From NCBI GenBank assembly GCA_002716585.1, contig PBBL01000008.1, forward strand, positions 1-64,000: 64,000 nt of DNA, given 5' to 3'. The notes under the pieces were generated by a model. The model was not told the DNA's origin, did not search any database, and worked only from the letters and a program-made list of their open reading frames with translations. The DNA is from Myxococcales bacterium (GTDB lineage: Bacteria; Myxococcota_A; Bradymonadia; Bradymonadales; GCA-2716585). A program made the translations under genes and the position numbers. Below, in pieces: positions 21,001-27,083 of the stretch (position 1 is the first letter of the stretch; the number at the start of each line of letters is the position of its first letter).

Positions 21001-21689
21001 TGCGCGTCGTCCATGTGCAGACGCAGCACGTCCCCAAGCTCCGCCATCAGCTGCGCGACCGCCTCGGGCGCGCTCCCGTCGCCGCTGCGCTGCTTGATCT
21101 CCAGCGTGTACAGCTTGCCGACCAGCTCCCAGTTCTGGACGTCCGCATAGATCCGCCGCGCCGCCTCCAGCGCCCGGTAGCAACCCCGGTCCACCTTGAA
21201 CGCGTTCTGGAACGCCTTCATCGCGTTGGACCGATCGCCCATGTGATCCCGGTAGACCTCGCCCATCCGGTACAGCGCCCGGGACTTGAACGCCGGCAGC
21301 TCGAACGTCTGCAACACCCGCTGGTGCAGCTCCAACACGCTCTGCCAGTCACCCTGGAGCCGCAGCAGCCCGATCTGAGCGTCCAGCTCCGCCCCACCCG
21401 AGCCGTTCAGCTCCAGCGCCTGCTGAAACAGCGACGTCGCCGTGTCCACGTTCCCCATCCGGAAGCCGACCACCTCCCCGGTCTGCACCAGCAACCTGGC
21501 CTTCAACTCAGGGTCGTCCGCCCTGGTCGCCTGCTCCGCCAGCAGGTTCGCCAGCTCACCCCAGCGCTCACCCTTGGCGAACGTGTCCTGAAGATCGTCC
21601 AGCGCGTGGAGATCCCTGGGGTCGTTGGTGAGTCGTGAGAGGTACTCTTGAATCTGCTTGTCCATGAGCGCGAGATCCCGATCGTTCAT
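9057..21689 (-). CDS. Giant 4,210-aa TPR protein, GltI/AgmK-like
   Basis: A single uninterrupted frame of 4,210 codons with no signal peptide, so probably cytosolic. Residues 1-257 are TPRs. Residues about 258-485 are a Glu/Ala/Asp/Val low-complexity linker ending in a KKKK patch. From about 500 to 3,550 a unit of roughly 73 residues recurs about forty times (LERLY then W..L..IY then A..YE..L.D...AI..Y..VL...P); ordinary TPRs follow to about 3,850. The last 300 residues differ and look like a decayed M48-type peptidase fold: NLDPAAFIVGNDMFQ, then RELAFYIGRNLALARPEHYL near 4,053 where HExxH would stand. Size, repeats and place in a Glt-like cluster match AgmK/GltI of Myxococcus, a large TPR protein. 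Leu TTA/CTA and Ser TCA codons do not occur after codon 18. The ATG start has only a weak AGG ribosome site. Confidence 0.93.
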   Translation of the reverse strand: MNDRDLALMDKQIQEYLSRLTNDPRDLHALDDLQDTFAKGERWGELANLLAEQATRADDPELKARLLVQTGEVVGFRMGNVDTATSLFQQALELNGSGGAELDAQIGLLRLQGDWQSVLELHQRVLQTFELPAFKSRALYRMGEVYRDHMGDRSNAMKAFQNAFKVDRGCYRALEAARRIYADVQNWELVGKLYTLEIKQRSGDGSAPEAVAQLMAELGDVLRLHMDDAQKAAGCYKQALNYDITNAMARAGLESLGVAVPPLPEGAEAPAEGDEVEAVEAEAVEAGEPEAVEADADADDDVEVVEAEADEEADAPEAAEAEGVEVVDEAEAADEAEAVEGAEADAPEAAEADDAEGDADNDEAEVVEVDVEEAEVDEADAASEGDEAEVVEVDVEEADVVSEGAEAEAVEAEAVEAEEEADEADEAVEAAEADEADEASEATEAVEAEAGDEAEAAEDAPEVSEAKEADEAEVADASEAEAPAAPAKKKKPTWLDKAAAFAAQGDEYGSDPEALDAYRQALGLYMTHAPADEAVVSLVDRSLGAVPGFDGVYESVRGRLPESQWGPIYKAYERRASAADDAEVRASLQRQMVRIRLYEQGDVPEAQMLVEVLMASGHAGEVVKELADAKAAAGGSWRRLQQELQSRHEDLGAEEKAQAVWGRIGELARGLGHQDRELDALRHLVQESPRDMAARRRLKRLYADAEKWNAYLSLLQEEVEFPDDVEEQVAILREMVTLYREKMRQDVLVVKTLDQILKLQPDNTEVMDELAEQYEGMRRFPDLIGVLQQRVELAEDDEERVELNLRIARLFLDKFSNQAEAIKAFEAVLEVDPGHEEAIEQLKEMYKRRRDWEKLIEVNLRQLERVDDPAVKIAGLKDAATMATRQLRKPPVATELWLKVLELDPNELEALDALETLYEREKDWESLAGISERKLDQLESDRDKLKLAEKLGRLYSDRLDDTDSAIRTWKRVLSLDANNRKAQDSLKRLLIDIRDWDALEVFYAGRDDYKGLVRVLETLAGTNKDEPEVQIELNFRAAVIWQEKLDDVKRATRDLEKILAIDEANVRAARQLSPIYEEKGDAKKLSGVLDILLNHLDPVESPMETRDALMTMARIQERDLKLPENAFGYYAQAFALAELIEERPVEAAEAAEAAEGDEAAAPVVEIVAREDAFADLERVADELGVWDEVVSAYTDRLGAMTAGGGRPEAIRELRLRLGRILNNELGRADEALGYYEEVLAEFPDELRALSAEESIFERMGDWDRLMEVYDRKLALTGDAEERIGLLLSKAMILEEQSGDYAGAVGCYREVLELAPEHRGALQSLHRLYELLDDSENLAEILRREIALQEATPLASVSTVDGEPLTEEAAASAGLLQEEGSLGELMALKLQLGQVAAVALSGEGSNREAVSAFRDVLAVTPEDESALVALEELGREPSLELEVANILEPLYAAQANRPRLVEARETQLRYIAEEDTEARLAKLLSIGQTHMEQGEAEGAFDAYGRALRVKPDDATATGQLEQIADAIDRWAPLVELQEEIVVGIEDPELRHTYLTRVATQIEGRLDDLGRAQAAWRRVLDESADDAEALSHLESLYHKGSQWTDLLGVYNRQMDLALEAEAKAAESGEGADTARGAVRELQFNIATLHEEMLEDPQSAIEIYRSILEEAPKNLRAAQALDRLLAAEGRFDELADNLTQQLAIVEDEEERLLLKCRLANLKRKELGEVNEAIQLYTEALEADPANPVALEAMELLVREEPDYRMMVADVLEPLYREHEMWDKLVDTYEIRLELLQDPGERVSLLHGMAGLHENKLGEDGQAFRTMSRALAEDLSNQQTMQELYRLADKDAEKGEEQELLYVSLAEVLEEQVQRTMDPDQQCDLNMRIAAIQEERLEDSISAVDHYRRVLGTDPTHKGALNNLERLYTRLEEWRDLVEILLEKVLLTESEEEQRELYHRAATLFEMELNEPERAIEMLNRVLELDEFDSTAIDALERLYLSLSRWEDLVELGHRKIRMAERAEDKREHYFVIGSIYETELLDTQRAIETYRAILDLNGEDTQALEALDRLYESTEQWHELLEVLEKEIQLAGSEESALNLRYRVGELWQVKLVDPAAAIEVYRQILETNPEHEPTTVALEGLIESEVEAVRASQVLEPIYRESGQWQKLVNVYELQSASAEDPARRAELLKEIGQIYEFRLDDPMGEEEEGRGRYQAFDAYCRAMEATPSDEGVLDTLERLSADLEIWEALVDRMDEQLGNIVDYDVARNIALRIARILEQEVMDFDRAIDRYRMVREYDPMNEVAIQALDRLYEREGRWHELAEILREEVEMAQEPAERTALSFRLGMLYETALQDVDQAIGTYRDILSEQPEHTAALESLERMFENKYAPEQIGAILEPIYRERSQWDRLAEVYQELLSHQEDPFQRFEQLQRLANLYREQLGDPARCFETLGRALRERPGDEETLNALEQLSEELNLWTELANVYADVIEAAEDPFDLQVLWLKLATVFDERLREFEAAEEAYLHVLEMDPASAKALGALDRIYTQQERWEELAEVIIREIELSDDDVATVPLRYRLGQLYEQQIQDSDRAVLAYQQILEIDPNHGETLTELENIYLMTSQWEPLYDIYERQSELLMDDEQRQAEVLASMANLADQMLGRPYDAIDLWMRVLDRRPEDMTALSSLAHLYAQVEQPAELANVLERQLSLTADDETRKELLAQTGRMYRDQLYDDDKSLESWQRLLEIDRDNEEALRASCELYRRNGRYEELVQVLERMITLESTGPEDLKAIYTELGDLQGRVLLNINEAIEAWRSVLQLDPSNQDALDNLERLFSQEDRWVECVDILDRKVEVIQESGTDEDGVAQIELLLRIAEMCEHQVGDKLRAIGAYEAVTELDPSHMHASQALESLYIEQDSGEYWEHLVGLYLERREYLEDPFDRLDTLRRAAGVYEERLGQPEAAFLVLCSGFLESHTDEETANDLERLARQTNQWDDLITLYMNVLAELDDPYEQMQLRVKLARWQADEMGDLDGAIDHYRAALDIDPENMDALAAMESIFERTGRWTELVGVIQRRANLTPEVDLKIELLRKVGDIWDIQLETQDAAIEAFLQILEYDGADLKALQRLEQIYDAMGAWENLIEVLDRQAAVEYEPERVVDLRFRAASLWEHNVQDPVRAVDAYREVLAVEQTHGPSLKALERLYEQLEQWHDLLDIYDLQLSLANDPAEQVSLHTKAALVYENYFQDAERAIESYSRVLMAAPDDINAVVELERLYEHSERWSELVETYERHLQIAQDPTDQINLLMRMGVVYRDCLVDIYRAIESYNRILEVDPRNAEALTELAALYEMASDWEACLRTYDALSNVVTDLETGVEIQYKMGRILEDNLSNLDAAEERYRFALELEPAYKPAIESLRTIYERRQEWPKVILMLRQEEEFTPDLDEKSRLFYHIGAIYQQHLGDATSARESYEQAMLMSPQNADAAAPLADMFLQEERWERAEPLLDLLVKARGYDSSNESLYMLYYNLGRCHEELGRSDLAQQDYKQAYELEPNHLPTLQGLGRLMYKDGDLERAFQLYQSIAFHHADSLSSTELGDAYFICGDIKRQQGDAVYAQQMFEKAIQLRPDHIETLDALIAMSKAQGDWQSVVEGTLRKVELRDDPVYQFTLLNEIGDIWRDHLGDPSRAVEAYNAALEAQPGSVAVLRKLLDLYTRGRVWTEAIRTLQRLTEQASEHARVATYFYTIAVIYRDELGDAGHAVEFLNKALDADPMMLKAFEAIDRMLTTLKDWKALERSYRKMLHRVKDVPEEDERVTGLKLLLWKNLGEIYRSRQNNFEAAIESFRIASAMSPNDADLHEILADLYSRTGSHHEEAIVEHKKLIAMNPFRIPSYRAMFNAYMKLAKYDEAWCMASALSFLQNANQDEEDFYKRYLGQHLQPAKRQLTAEQWKILYHPSQDMLTSNIMGMIAVNMRRWYSRTHKEWGLHKRRDLLDLSQQIPFCKIYEYAKGILGVNPAPQVYLKKDGQISGMMIGNLDPAAFIVGNDMFQGKADRELAFYIGRNLALARPEHYLAGGFFPTGNLLIFFLAAMQMSSPNINFAQNNEQVIDCMQQMQKMIPGPILMQLQGFVQQFLKTGKNADLSSWRKSVDHTTNRVGMVLCGDLRTAANVVKNDAVPVSKATPKDKIREMVVFWISDEHFKMRKQLGLALGQ

Positions 21690-21706
21690 TAACCTGGCCC
21701 GATGAC

Positions 21707-21730
21707 GCCTGGCGCGCCATCGCGCCAGGC
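21707..21730 (-). promoter_or_regulatory. Perfect hairpin just upstream of the giant TPR gene
   Basis: GCCTGGCGCG (21707-21716), CCAT loop, CGCGCCAGGC (21721-21730): a perfect 10-bp stem ending 18 nt before the ATG of the giant gene. In the mRNA it would sit beside a weak ribosome-binding site. It could be the end of the upstream message, a processing site or a translational control element. Confidence 0.4.
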
Positions 21731-21906
21731 AAGGTGGTGGGTGCGATGTTTGGATAGATGCGCCGCCTCAAGGCGTCGCATCGAACTATGTTGAACCGCG
21801 CCGAGCCCTGCCCGGACGTGGTGAATGACGGATTCGTGACGTCCCATCGCGGCGCCGGAGCCTTCGGGCCCACAGCCAGCGCCGCCCCCTTCAATCTCCG
21901 TTGCGA

Positions 21907-22833
21907 TCAGGGCGCCTTGGCCTCCCGCCTGGCCTCCATGATCTCAATCAAGCGCGACTCCGCCGCGACGATCCGCGCCGAGTTGTCCCCTGACGGGGCC
22001 TGCTTGAGGAACTCCTTCAAGTGCGCCTCCGCGCGCTCCGTGTTCCCCAACGCGATGTAGGTCATCCCCAGGTTGTACAGCGCCGACGGGTACACCGACT
22101 TCAGCCGCAGCGCCTCCTGGAACTCCACCAGCGCCTCCTGCGGGCGCTTGAGCGACAGGTAGGTCAGCCCAAGCCCGTGGTGCAGCTCCGCGCTGTTCGG
22201 GTTGTTCTCCACCGCGTTCTTGAACACCCGCAGCGCCTCGTCGTACTTCTCGTTGCGAAAGTACAGATCCCCCAGGTTGTAATAGGCGAACGGCGTCCTC
22301 GCGTTCGCCTCGATCGACCTCCCGTAGCGCTCCGCTGCCTTCACCGGCTCGCCCTTGCGCTCCGACAGCACCGCCAGCCGATACAGCGCCTCGCCGTGCT
22401 TCGGCTCCAGCTCCACCGCCTTGTTCAGCGCCGCCTCCGCCTCCGGGTAGCGCTCCATCCGCAGCAGGCAGTGCCCGTACCGGTACCAGTACGCCGTCTT
22501 CTCCGGCGCATGCTTGGTCGCCGCCTCAAAGTGGGTGATCGCCCGGTCCGGCTGGTCGAACTTCGAGAAGTAGATCTGCCCCAGCATGTCGTGCGCGTCC
22601 GCGTTCTCCGGCCACTCCGAGGTCGCCTCCTTGAGCTTCTGCGCCGCCTTGCCGTAGTTGTTGTCCTTGTAGTGCTTGACCCCCTCGTTCATGAGGGTCA
22701 GCGACCGGCTCTGGTTGGGATCACACCCCGTGAACGCGACGACCACCACCAGGAGCAGCGCGATCCACGCGCTCCACCGCCCGACTGAAGGCCAACGCCC
22801 TCCTGACCGGGACCGAAGGCTACCCTGCACCAT
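21907..22833 (-). CDS. TPR lipoprotein
   Basis: About 308 residues from ATG 22833; the frame also allows GTG 22887. From ATG the N-terminus is a normal lipoprotein signal: an Arg-rich n-region, IALLLVVVVAFTGC, then DPNQS. The Asp after Cys would, by E. coli rules, favour the inner membrane, but this rule may not hold here. The remainder is about seven consecutive TPRs with strong consensus, for example TAYWYRYGHCLLRMERYPEA and SALYNLGMTYIALGNTERAE. It lies between the FHA-TM-TonB gene and the giant TPR gene on the same strand, 217 nt before the latter. An intrinsic terminator upstream (23051-23085) suggests it begins a separate transcript. A scaffold role in the same envelope machine is inferred from context. 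Confidence 0.88.
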   Translation of the reverse strand: MVQGSLRSRSGGRWPSVGRWSAWIALLLVVVVAFTGCDPNQSRSLTLMNEGVKHYKDNNYGKAAQKLKEATSEWPENADAHDMLGQIYFSKFDQPDRAITHFEAATKHAPEKTAYWYRYGHCLLRMERYPEAEAALNKAVELEPKHGEALYRLAVLSERKGEPVKAAERYGRSIEANARTPFAYYNLGDLYFRNEKYDEALRVFKNAVENNPNSAELHHGLGLTYLSLKRPQEALVEFQEALRLKSVYPSALYNLGMTYIALGNTERAEAHLKEFLKQAPSGDNSARIVAAESRLIEIMEARREAKAP

Positions 22834-23050
22834 GACAACACTCTGCTCTTGAGGGTTACAGTTCGTCAATGACGGTTCCGACTTCACGCTTCATCGCTTT
22901 CACCAAACCGTGGCGCATCATACAAGAAGGATCCCGCCCCCTGCAAGGTCGCTGACAACCCTATGGGCGCCTCATCATCCACCGTCGCTCCTCGACAGGA
23001 TGCCACCTCCTCGCCCAGACGCCAAGCAACCGACGACAAACCCTCAACGC

Positions 23051-23085
23051 AAAAAAAGAGGGGCGCATCTCGTGATGCGCCCCTC
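23051..23085 (-). terminator. Intrinsic terminator of the FHA-TM-TonB gene
   Basis: Perfect 11-bp stem GAGGGGCGCAT (23058-23068) / ATGCGCCCCTC (23075-23085) with a 6-nt loop. On the minus strand it is followed directly by seven T residues (23057-23051). It lies 53 nt past the stop codon of the gene at 23138-25201, making it one of the clearest terminators in the window. Confidence 0.85.
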
Positions 23086-23137
23086 TCCTGGCTGCTTCGC
23101 TCGCGCCTGGCCCGTCAACACGGGCTCGGCGCTCGAT

Positions 23138-25201
23138 CTACTTGGCTGAGAACACAAACGGGTAGGTCACCACGACGATCCCGCCGCCCTTCGGCTGGGG
23201 GAAGACCCAGCGGCGCACCTTGCCCGCCACGCAGGTGGCCACCGCGCCGCTGCCGGTCGAGTTGCTCACCGGCGCCGCGCCCGCCACCCGGCCCGTCGCC
23301 GAGATGGTGAACTTCATCACCACGCGACCGGCCAGCGCCTTGTTCTTGATCAGTTGCTGCTCGTAGCAGTACTTCACCTCGCGGATGTGGCGGCGAATCA
23401 CCCGGCGGATGATCTCCTTGCTGAGCGACCCCTTCACCGCCGGCGAGCCGCCGATGACCTGAGGCACCTTCGTCGCCCGCTCCTCCAAGTTGCCCGCGTT
23501 CGACGCGTAGCCGGTCTTCGCCCCCTTGGCGTTGCGGCTGGCCAGGCCACCGAAGCCCGTCCCGCCCGCGCCGAAGCTCTTGTCCGAGATCCCGCCGCCG
23601 CCGCGGCCCATGCCGGTCGTCCCGAAGGCGCCGTAGCCGTAGGCGTCGCCCGCCTTCGTCCCCGCGCCGTCACCCATCGAGGTGATCGGGTCGAAGCCGC
23701 TCGTCACGTTGCCCGAGCCGAAGTTCGCCGCCAGCGTGCTGCTGTTGAGCACCGACAGCGCGCCCTTGTTGTAGGCGATCTCCCGGTCCTTGGCGATCTT
23801 GGCCTCCTTCGCGTCCGCCGGGCCCTTGACCGCCAGCTTCCGGTTCTTGACCTTGACGTCCTCCTTACCGGACTTGCCCTCCGCGCCCGCCGCGCGCTGA
23901 TCCTCGCCCTTGTCCTGCTCCTGGTCCTTGAGCCACTCCGGCTCCTCCTCCTCCTTGATCTCCTCCTCCGGCTTGATCACCTGCGTGATGAACCGGTTGT
24001 TCATGTCGAAGCTGTCCAGCTCGAAGCTGTCCGGATCCGGAGGCAGGTAGAACGCCAGGAACATGAACGCCAGGTGCAGCACGAACGACACCGCCGTGTA
24101 GCCCATCAGGCTCCCGTCGATCGACAAGCCGCCGATCGGCAGCCCCGCCGGGACCTGCGCGTAGTGCACCAGGATCGTGTTCAGGCCGAAGTCCAGCCGC
24201 AGCCGCGTCCGCGCGCTCATCGTGATCGCGTAGCTGCCCTGGCCGAAGCCGCCTTGCTGCGCCGTGCCGTTGCGGATCGCCTCGTCCAGCGTGTACCGCT
24301 TGTCATCGACGTAGACCAGGCCGCTCATCTGGCTGGTGAAGTTCACCACCACGCCGCCCGCGCCCGGCTTGATGACCGGGAACTCCTCGTTCGGGATCGA
24401 GTCGTGCTTGATCGCGAAGACGTTCTTCTTCGACTCGCCGATCGTGATCGTCGGCGACTTCCTGTAATGGTTGACCGACACGATGTGGTCGTTCCACAGG
24501 AAGGCCACCTCCAGCGTGCCGCTGCCGCTGCTGTCGTAGTCCTTCTCCAGGTACTGCTCGCTCAACACGTCCACGTCGCGCACGCGCGGCTTGCGGCTCG
24601 CCCCGGCGGCACCCTCCAGCTCCTCGACCGCGTGGTACTCACCCTGCGGGTCGTAGTAGCCGCCCTGGCCGTCGAAGTAGTTGCCGTCCGTGTCGTACCA
24701 GCCGCCGTACTGGGTGTGGTAGTTCCCCTCCGGGTCGTAATACCCACCCATCCCGTCGTGCCAGTTGCCCGCCTCGTCGTACCAGCCCTGCGGCTGATCG
24801 CCCTCGGCGCCCGCCTGGGTCGCGGCGCCATGACCGAAGCCCGCAGCTCCGCCTGCGGCCCCGTAGTTGACCGACACCGCCGGCTGCGGCCGATCGATCG
24901 TCACCCGGATCCGCGTGTCGCCCAACAGGATCTCGTCGCCCGTCGACAGCTCGCACTTGTTGACGCGCTTGCCGTTGACCATCGTCCCTTTGCTCGAACC
25001 GAGGTCGATGATGTACACCTCCCCCTCGTTCGAACGCTCGATGACCGCATGGATCCGCGATACGTTCGGATCTTCAAGGCGCAGGTGGCTGCTTGGCAGC
25101 TTCCCGACCTTGATGACATCCTGCGACAGCTCCTCCGTCCGGAGCAGCTCACCGTCACCGTTGTAGATCTCGAATTTCAACGTGGTCGTATCGCCCGACA
25201 T
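23138..25201 (-). CDS. FHA-TM-TonB-like protein, GltG/PglI-type
   Basis: 687 residues. In order: an FHA domain (about 28-98, with GKLPSSHLRLEDPNVSRIHA and the SSKGTMVNG strand), which binds phosphothreonine; a Tyr/Gly/Asp repeat block (about 139-190) built from YYDPEGNYH-like units resembling OCRE repeats; a second folded region (about 210-350); one transmembrane helix (about 365-387, FVLHLAFMFLAFYLPP); a Glu/Lys-rich periplasmic stretch; a Gly-rich segment; and a TonB-like AgmX/PglI C-terminal domain (about 590-687, with EVKYCYEQQL and YPFVFSAK). The topology is cytosolic FHA and periplasmic TonB-like end. This is the arrangement of GltG in the Myxococcus gliding machine and of NfsG. It would link a cytosolic phospho-signal to an outer-membrane partner. 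Confidence 0.93.
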   Translation of the reverse strand: MSGDTTTLKFEIYNGDGELLRTEELSQDVIKVGKLPSSHLRLEDPNVSRIHAVIERSNEGEVYIIDLGSSKGTMVNGKRVNKCELSTGDEILLGDTRIRVTIDRPQPAVSVNYGAAGGAAGFGHGAATQAGAEGDQPQGWYDEAGNWHDGMGGYYDPEGNYHTQYGGWYDTDGNYFDGQGGYYDPQGEYHAVEELEGAAGASRKPRVRDVDVLSEQYLEKDYDSSGSGTLEVAFLWNDHIVSVNHYRKSPTITIGESKKNVFAIKHDSIPNEEFPVIKPGAGGVVVNFTSQMSGLVYVDDKRYTLDEAIRNGTAQQGGFGQGSYAITMSARTRLRLDFGLNTILVHYAQVPAGLPIGGLSIDGSLMGYTAVSFVLHLAFMFLAFYLPPDPDSFELDSFDMNNRFITQVIKPEEEIKEEEEPEWLKDQEQDKGEDQRAAGAEGKSGKEDVKVKNRKLAVKGPADAKEAKIAKDREIAYNKGALSVLNSSTLAANFGSGNVTSGFDPITSMGDGAGTKAGDAYGYGAFGTTGMGRGGGGISDKSFGAGGTGFGGLASRNAKGAKTGYASNAGNLEERATKVPQVIGGSPAVKGSLSKEIIRRVIRRHIREVKYCYEQQLIKNKALAGRVVMKFTISATGRVAGAAPVSNSTGSGAVATCVAGKVRRWVFPQPKGGGIVVVTYPFVFSAK

Positions 25202-25323
25202 GGCGTCTCCTCACCCCTCATGAGCCCCGCGTCCGCTCCTGGCGGCGCGACACCCGCATCTTCGTACCTGGGCAGCGCGTCTTCAGCCTGCCAGCGTTCG
25301 AGGCGTTCGTCCAGTGGGTGCCC

Positions 25324-25626
25324 TCAGAGATCCTCAACCGACTTGATCATCTCCGGGATGAAGTCCTGCCTCACCTTGATCAGGCTCGACATCTTCCCGT
25401 GAAGCTCACCGCCGATCAGGGCCCCGTCCGGCTTCACCAACGAACCCTCGACCAGATCGTCCTCAAAGTCATAGACCGTCTCGTCCTTGTAGACGACCCC
25501 GCTGTTCTCCGCGCCGCCCGTCGCCGTACCGGCGCGCGGCAGCGCCCCGTCGTCCTGGGCCATGGCCGCGCTCCCCGCGCCCAACACCACGCTCACTGCG
25601 ATCAACGCTCCGAACAACTTCTTCAT
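25324..25626 (-). CDS. Small exported protein at the gltF position
   Basis: 100 residues from ATG 25626, fixed by AGGAGG 7 nt upstream. The signal peptide runs MKKLFGALIAVSVVLGAG and ends in an AMAQ cleavage site. The mature part is about 75 residues, acidic, with conserved-looking blocks VYDFEDDLVEGSLVKPDGAL and LIKVRQDFIPEMIKSVEDL. It contains no Cys and no membrane helix, so it is probably periplasmic. It lies between the TPR lipoprotein and the FHA-TM-TonB gene, where the Myxococcus Glt cluster also has a small exported protein (GltF). I assign that likeness from position and size only. Confidence 0.85.
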   Translation of the reverse strand: MKKLFGALIAVSVVLGAGSAAMAQDDGALPRAGTATGGAENSGVVYKDETVYDFEDDLVEGSLVKPDGALIGGELHGKMSSLIKVRQDFIPEMIKSVEDL

Positions 25627-25761
25627 GGTGCGTCCTCCTGACATGATCACGGCGGCCCTACGTCATGCTCTGACACCGCCGCGTCTTCAAAGTTCCCAGG
25701 CGATCGATTTTTTTCGATCCACCCTCGGCGGCAGGCGCCTACGCGCCCGCTCACGCCCCGA

Positions 25762-27072
25762 TCACCCCTCCGGCGGGGGCTCCTCGCCGCCCTCGCCCTC
25801 ACCGCCGCCCTCGCCGCCGCCGTCGTCCGGCGGCGGCTGGTCCTTCATCATCTCCTTGAGCTGCTCCTGCGTCTCGATCAGCTGCGTGCAGTTCGAGATC
25901 CGCTGGTCGGCGTCCTTGCGCGCCTCCTGATCGCTCGACTCGTCCAGGCTCAGGTACTTGCGGTAGTTCTCGATCGCGACCTGGTAGAACTCGATCGCCT
26001 TGTCCGGGTCGGTCGCCTCCGCCGCGAAGATCTCGTGGTTCATGACCGCGATGTTGAAGTGCGCCGGGGCGTACTCCCCGTTCACCGACAACACCTCCTT
26101 GTAGCCCGACATCGCCTTGTCCAGGTCACCCATCGCCCGGTGCGCCACCGCCCGCGACAGCATCGCCTCGGTGTTCTTCGGCTCCAGCTGCAGCACCCGC
26201 TCGAAGTGCTTCATCGCCGTCGCGTAATCGCGCGTGCTCAGCAGGATCGAGCCGATGTTCATGTGCGCCTCGACGAAGTCGTCCTCCAGCTCCACCGCCT
26301 TGCGGAACTCGCGCAGCGCCAGCGTGACGTTGTTGATCTTCAGGTAGATCAACCCCAGCACGTTGCGGATCGGCGCGTTGTTCGGGTCGAACTCCAGCGC
26401 GTTCAGGCACACCAGCCGCGCCAGGTCGTACTTCTCGATGCTGTAGTAGATCAGCGCCAGCGTGTGGTACGCCGCCATCGACTGGCTGTCACCGGCCAGC
26501 GCCCGGCGCACGTGCTCGACCGACTTCGGGAAGTCCGGCCCCTGCGCCCCCTTGCGGTCCCGGAAGAAGACCGCCAGGTTGTTGTGGCCCTCCGGGGTGA
26601 ACGGCTCCACCTCCGTCGCCTTGAGCAGCAGGTCGAACGCCTTGTCCTTCTCGCCCTGCTCGATGTTGATGACCGCCATGTTCACCAGCGGCGCCGCGCT
26701 CGTGTTGTCGCGCTCGAACGCCTTCTGGTAGTACTCCATCGCCTCGTCCTGCTTGCCCTGCTCATGGGCCAGCACCCCGAGGTTGAACCACGCCGACGCG
26801 AACGCGTCCTCCTTGTCCACCGCGCTCTTGAGCTTCGCCTCGATCTGCGCGTAGGGCACCGCGCCCGGCGCGGCGCCCTCGTACAGCGCCACCGCCGCCT
26901 CGAAGTCCTTGACCGCCTTCGTGTCCAGATCCTTCTTCGGCGCCGTCCCATCAACCGTCGGGTCGATGTCTGGCCCCGGCCCGCCCCCAGACGTCGTGCC
27001 ACACGCCGTCGCCGCCGCCAGGAGCGCCGCCAGCGCCACCAACCGACACACTCTCCAGGTGTTCATCTTCAT
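25762..27072 (-). CDS. TPR lipoprotein, GltE/AglT-like
   Basis: 436 residues from ATG 27072, which has AGGA 8 nt upstream. A GTG at 27087 overlaps the stop of the upstream gene (GTGA) and may also be used, which shows translational coupling. The signal is short with lipobox TAC and then GTTSGGG. About eight TPRs follow, e.g. ASAWFNLGVLAHEQGKQDEA and VEAHMNIGSILLSTRDYATA. The C-terminus is a Gly/Glu/Pro-rich tail ending GGEEPPPEG. Gene order, lipoprotein signal and TPR content match AglT/GltE, the outer-membrane TPR lipoprotein of the Myxococcus Glt complex. It most likely works beside the 1,088-aa TPR protein encoded just upstream. Confidence 0.9.
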   Translation of the reverse strand: MKMNTWRVCRLVALAALLAAATACGTTSGGGPGPDIDPTVDGTAPKKDLDTKAVKDFEAAVALYEGAAPGAVPYAQIEAKLKSAVDKEDAFASAWFNLGVLAHEQGKQDEAMEYYQKAFERDNTSAAPLVNMAVINIEQGEKDKAFDLLLKATEVEPFTPEGHNNLAVFFRDRKGAQGPDFPKSVEHVRRALAGDSQSMAAYHTLALIYYSIEKYDLARLVCLNALEFDPNNAPIRNVLGLIYLKINNVTLALREFRKAVELEDDFVEAHMNIGSILLSTRDYATAMKHFERVLQLEPKNTEAMLSRAVAHRAMGDLDKAMSGYKEVLSVNGEYAPAHFNIAVMNHEIFAAEATDPDKAIEFYQVAIENYRKYLSLDESSDQEARKDADQRISNCTQLIETQEQLKEMMKDQPPPDDGGGEGGGEGEGGEEPPPEG

Positions 27073-27083
27073 CGTCTTGTTCC

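Noticed and set aside
8982..21638. A 4,218-codon plus-strand reading frame opposite the giant TPR gene
   Set aside because: Its translation is rich in Leu, Arg, Val, His and Gln without any domain, and is explained by avoidance of TTA/CTA/TCA codons in the sense gene. The minus-strand TPR repeats are plainly real.
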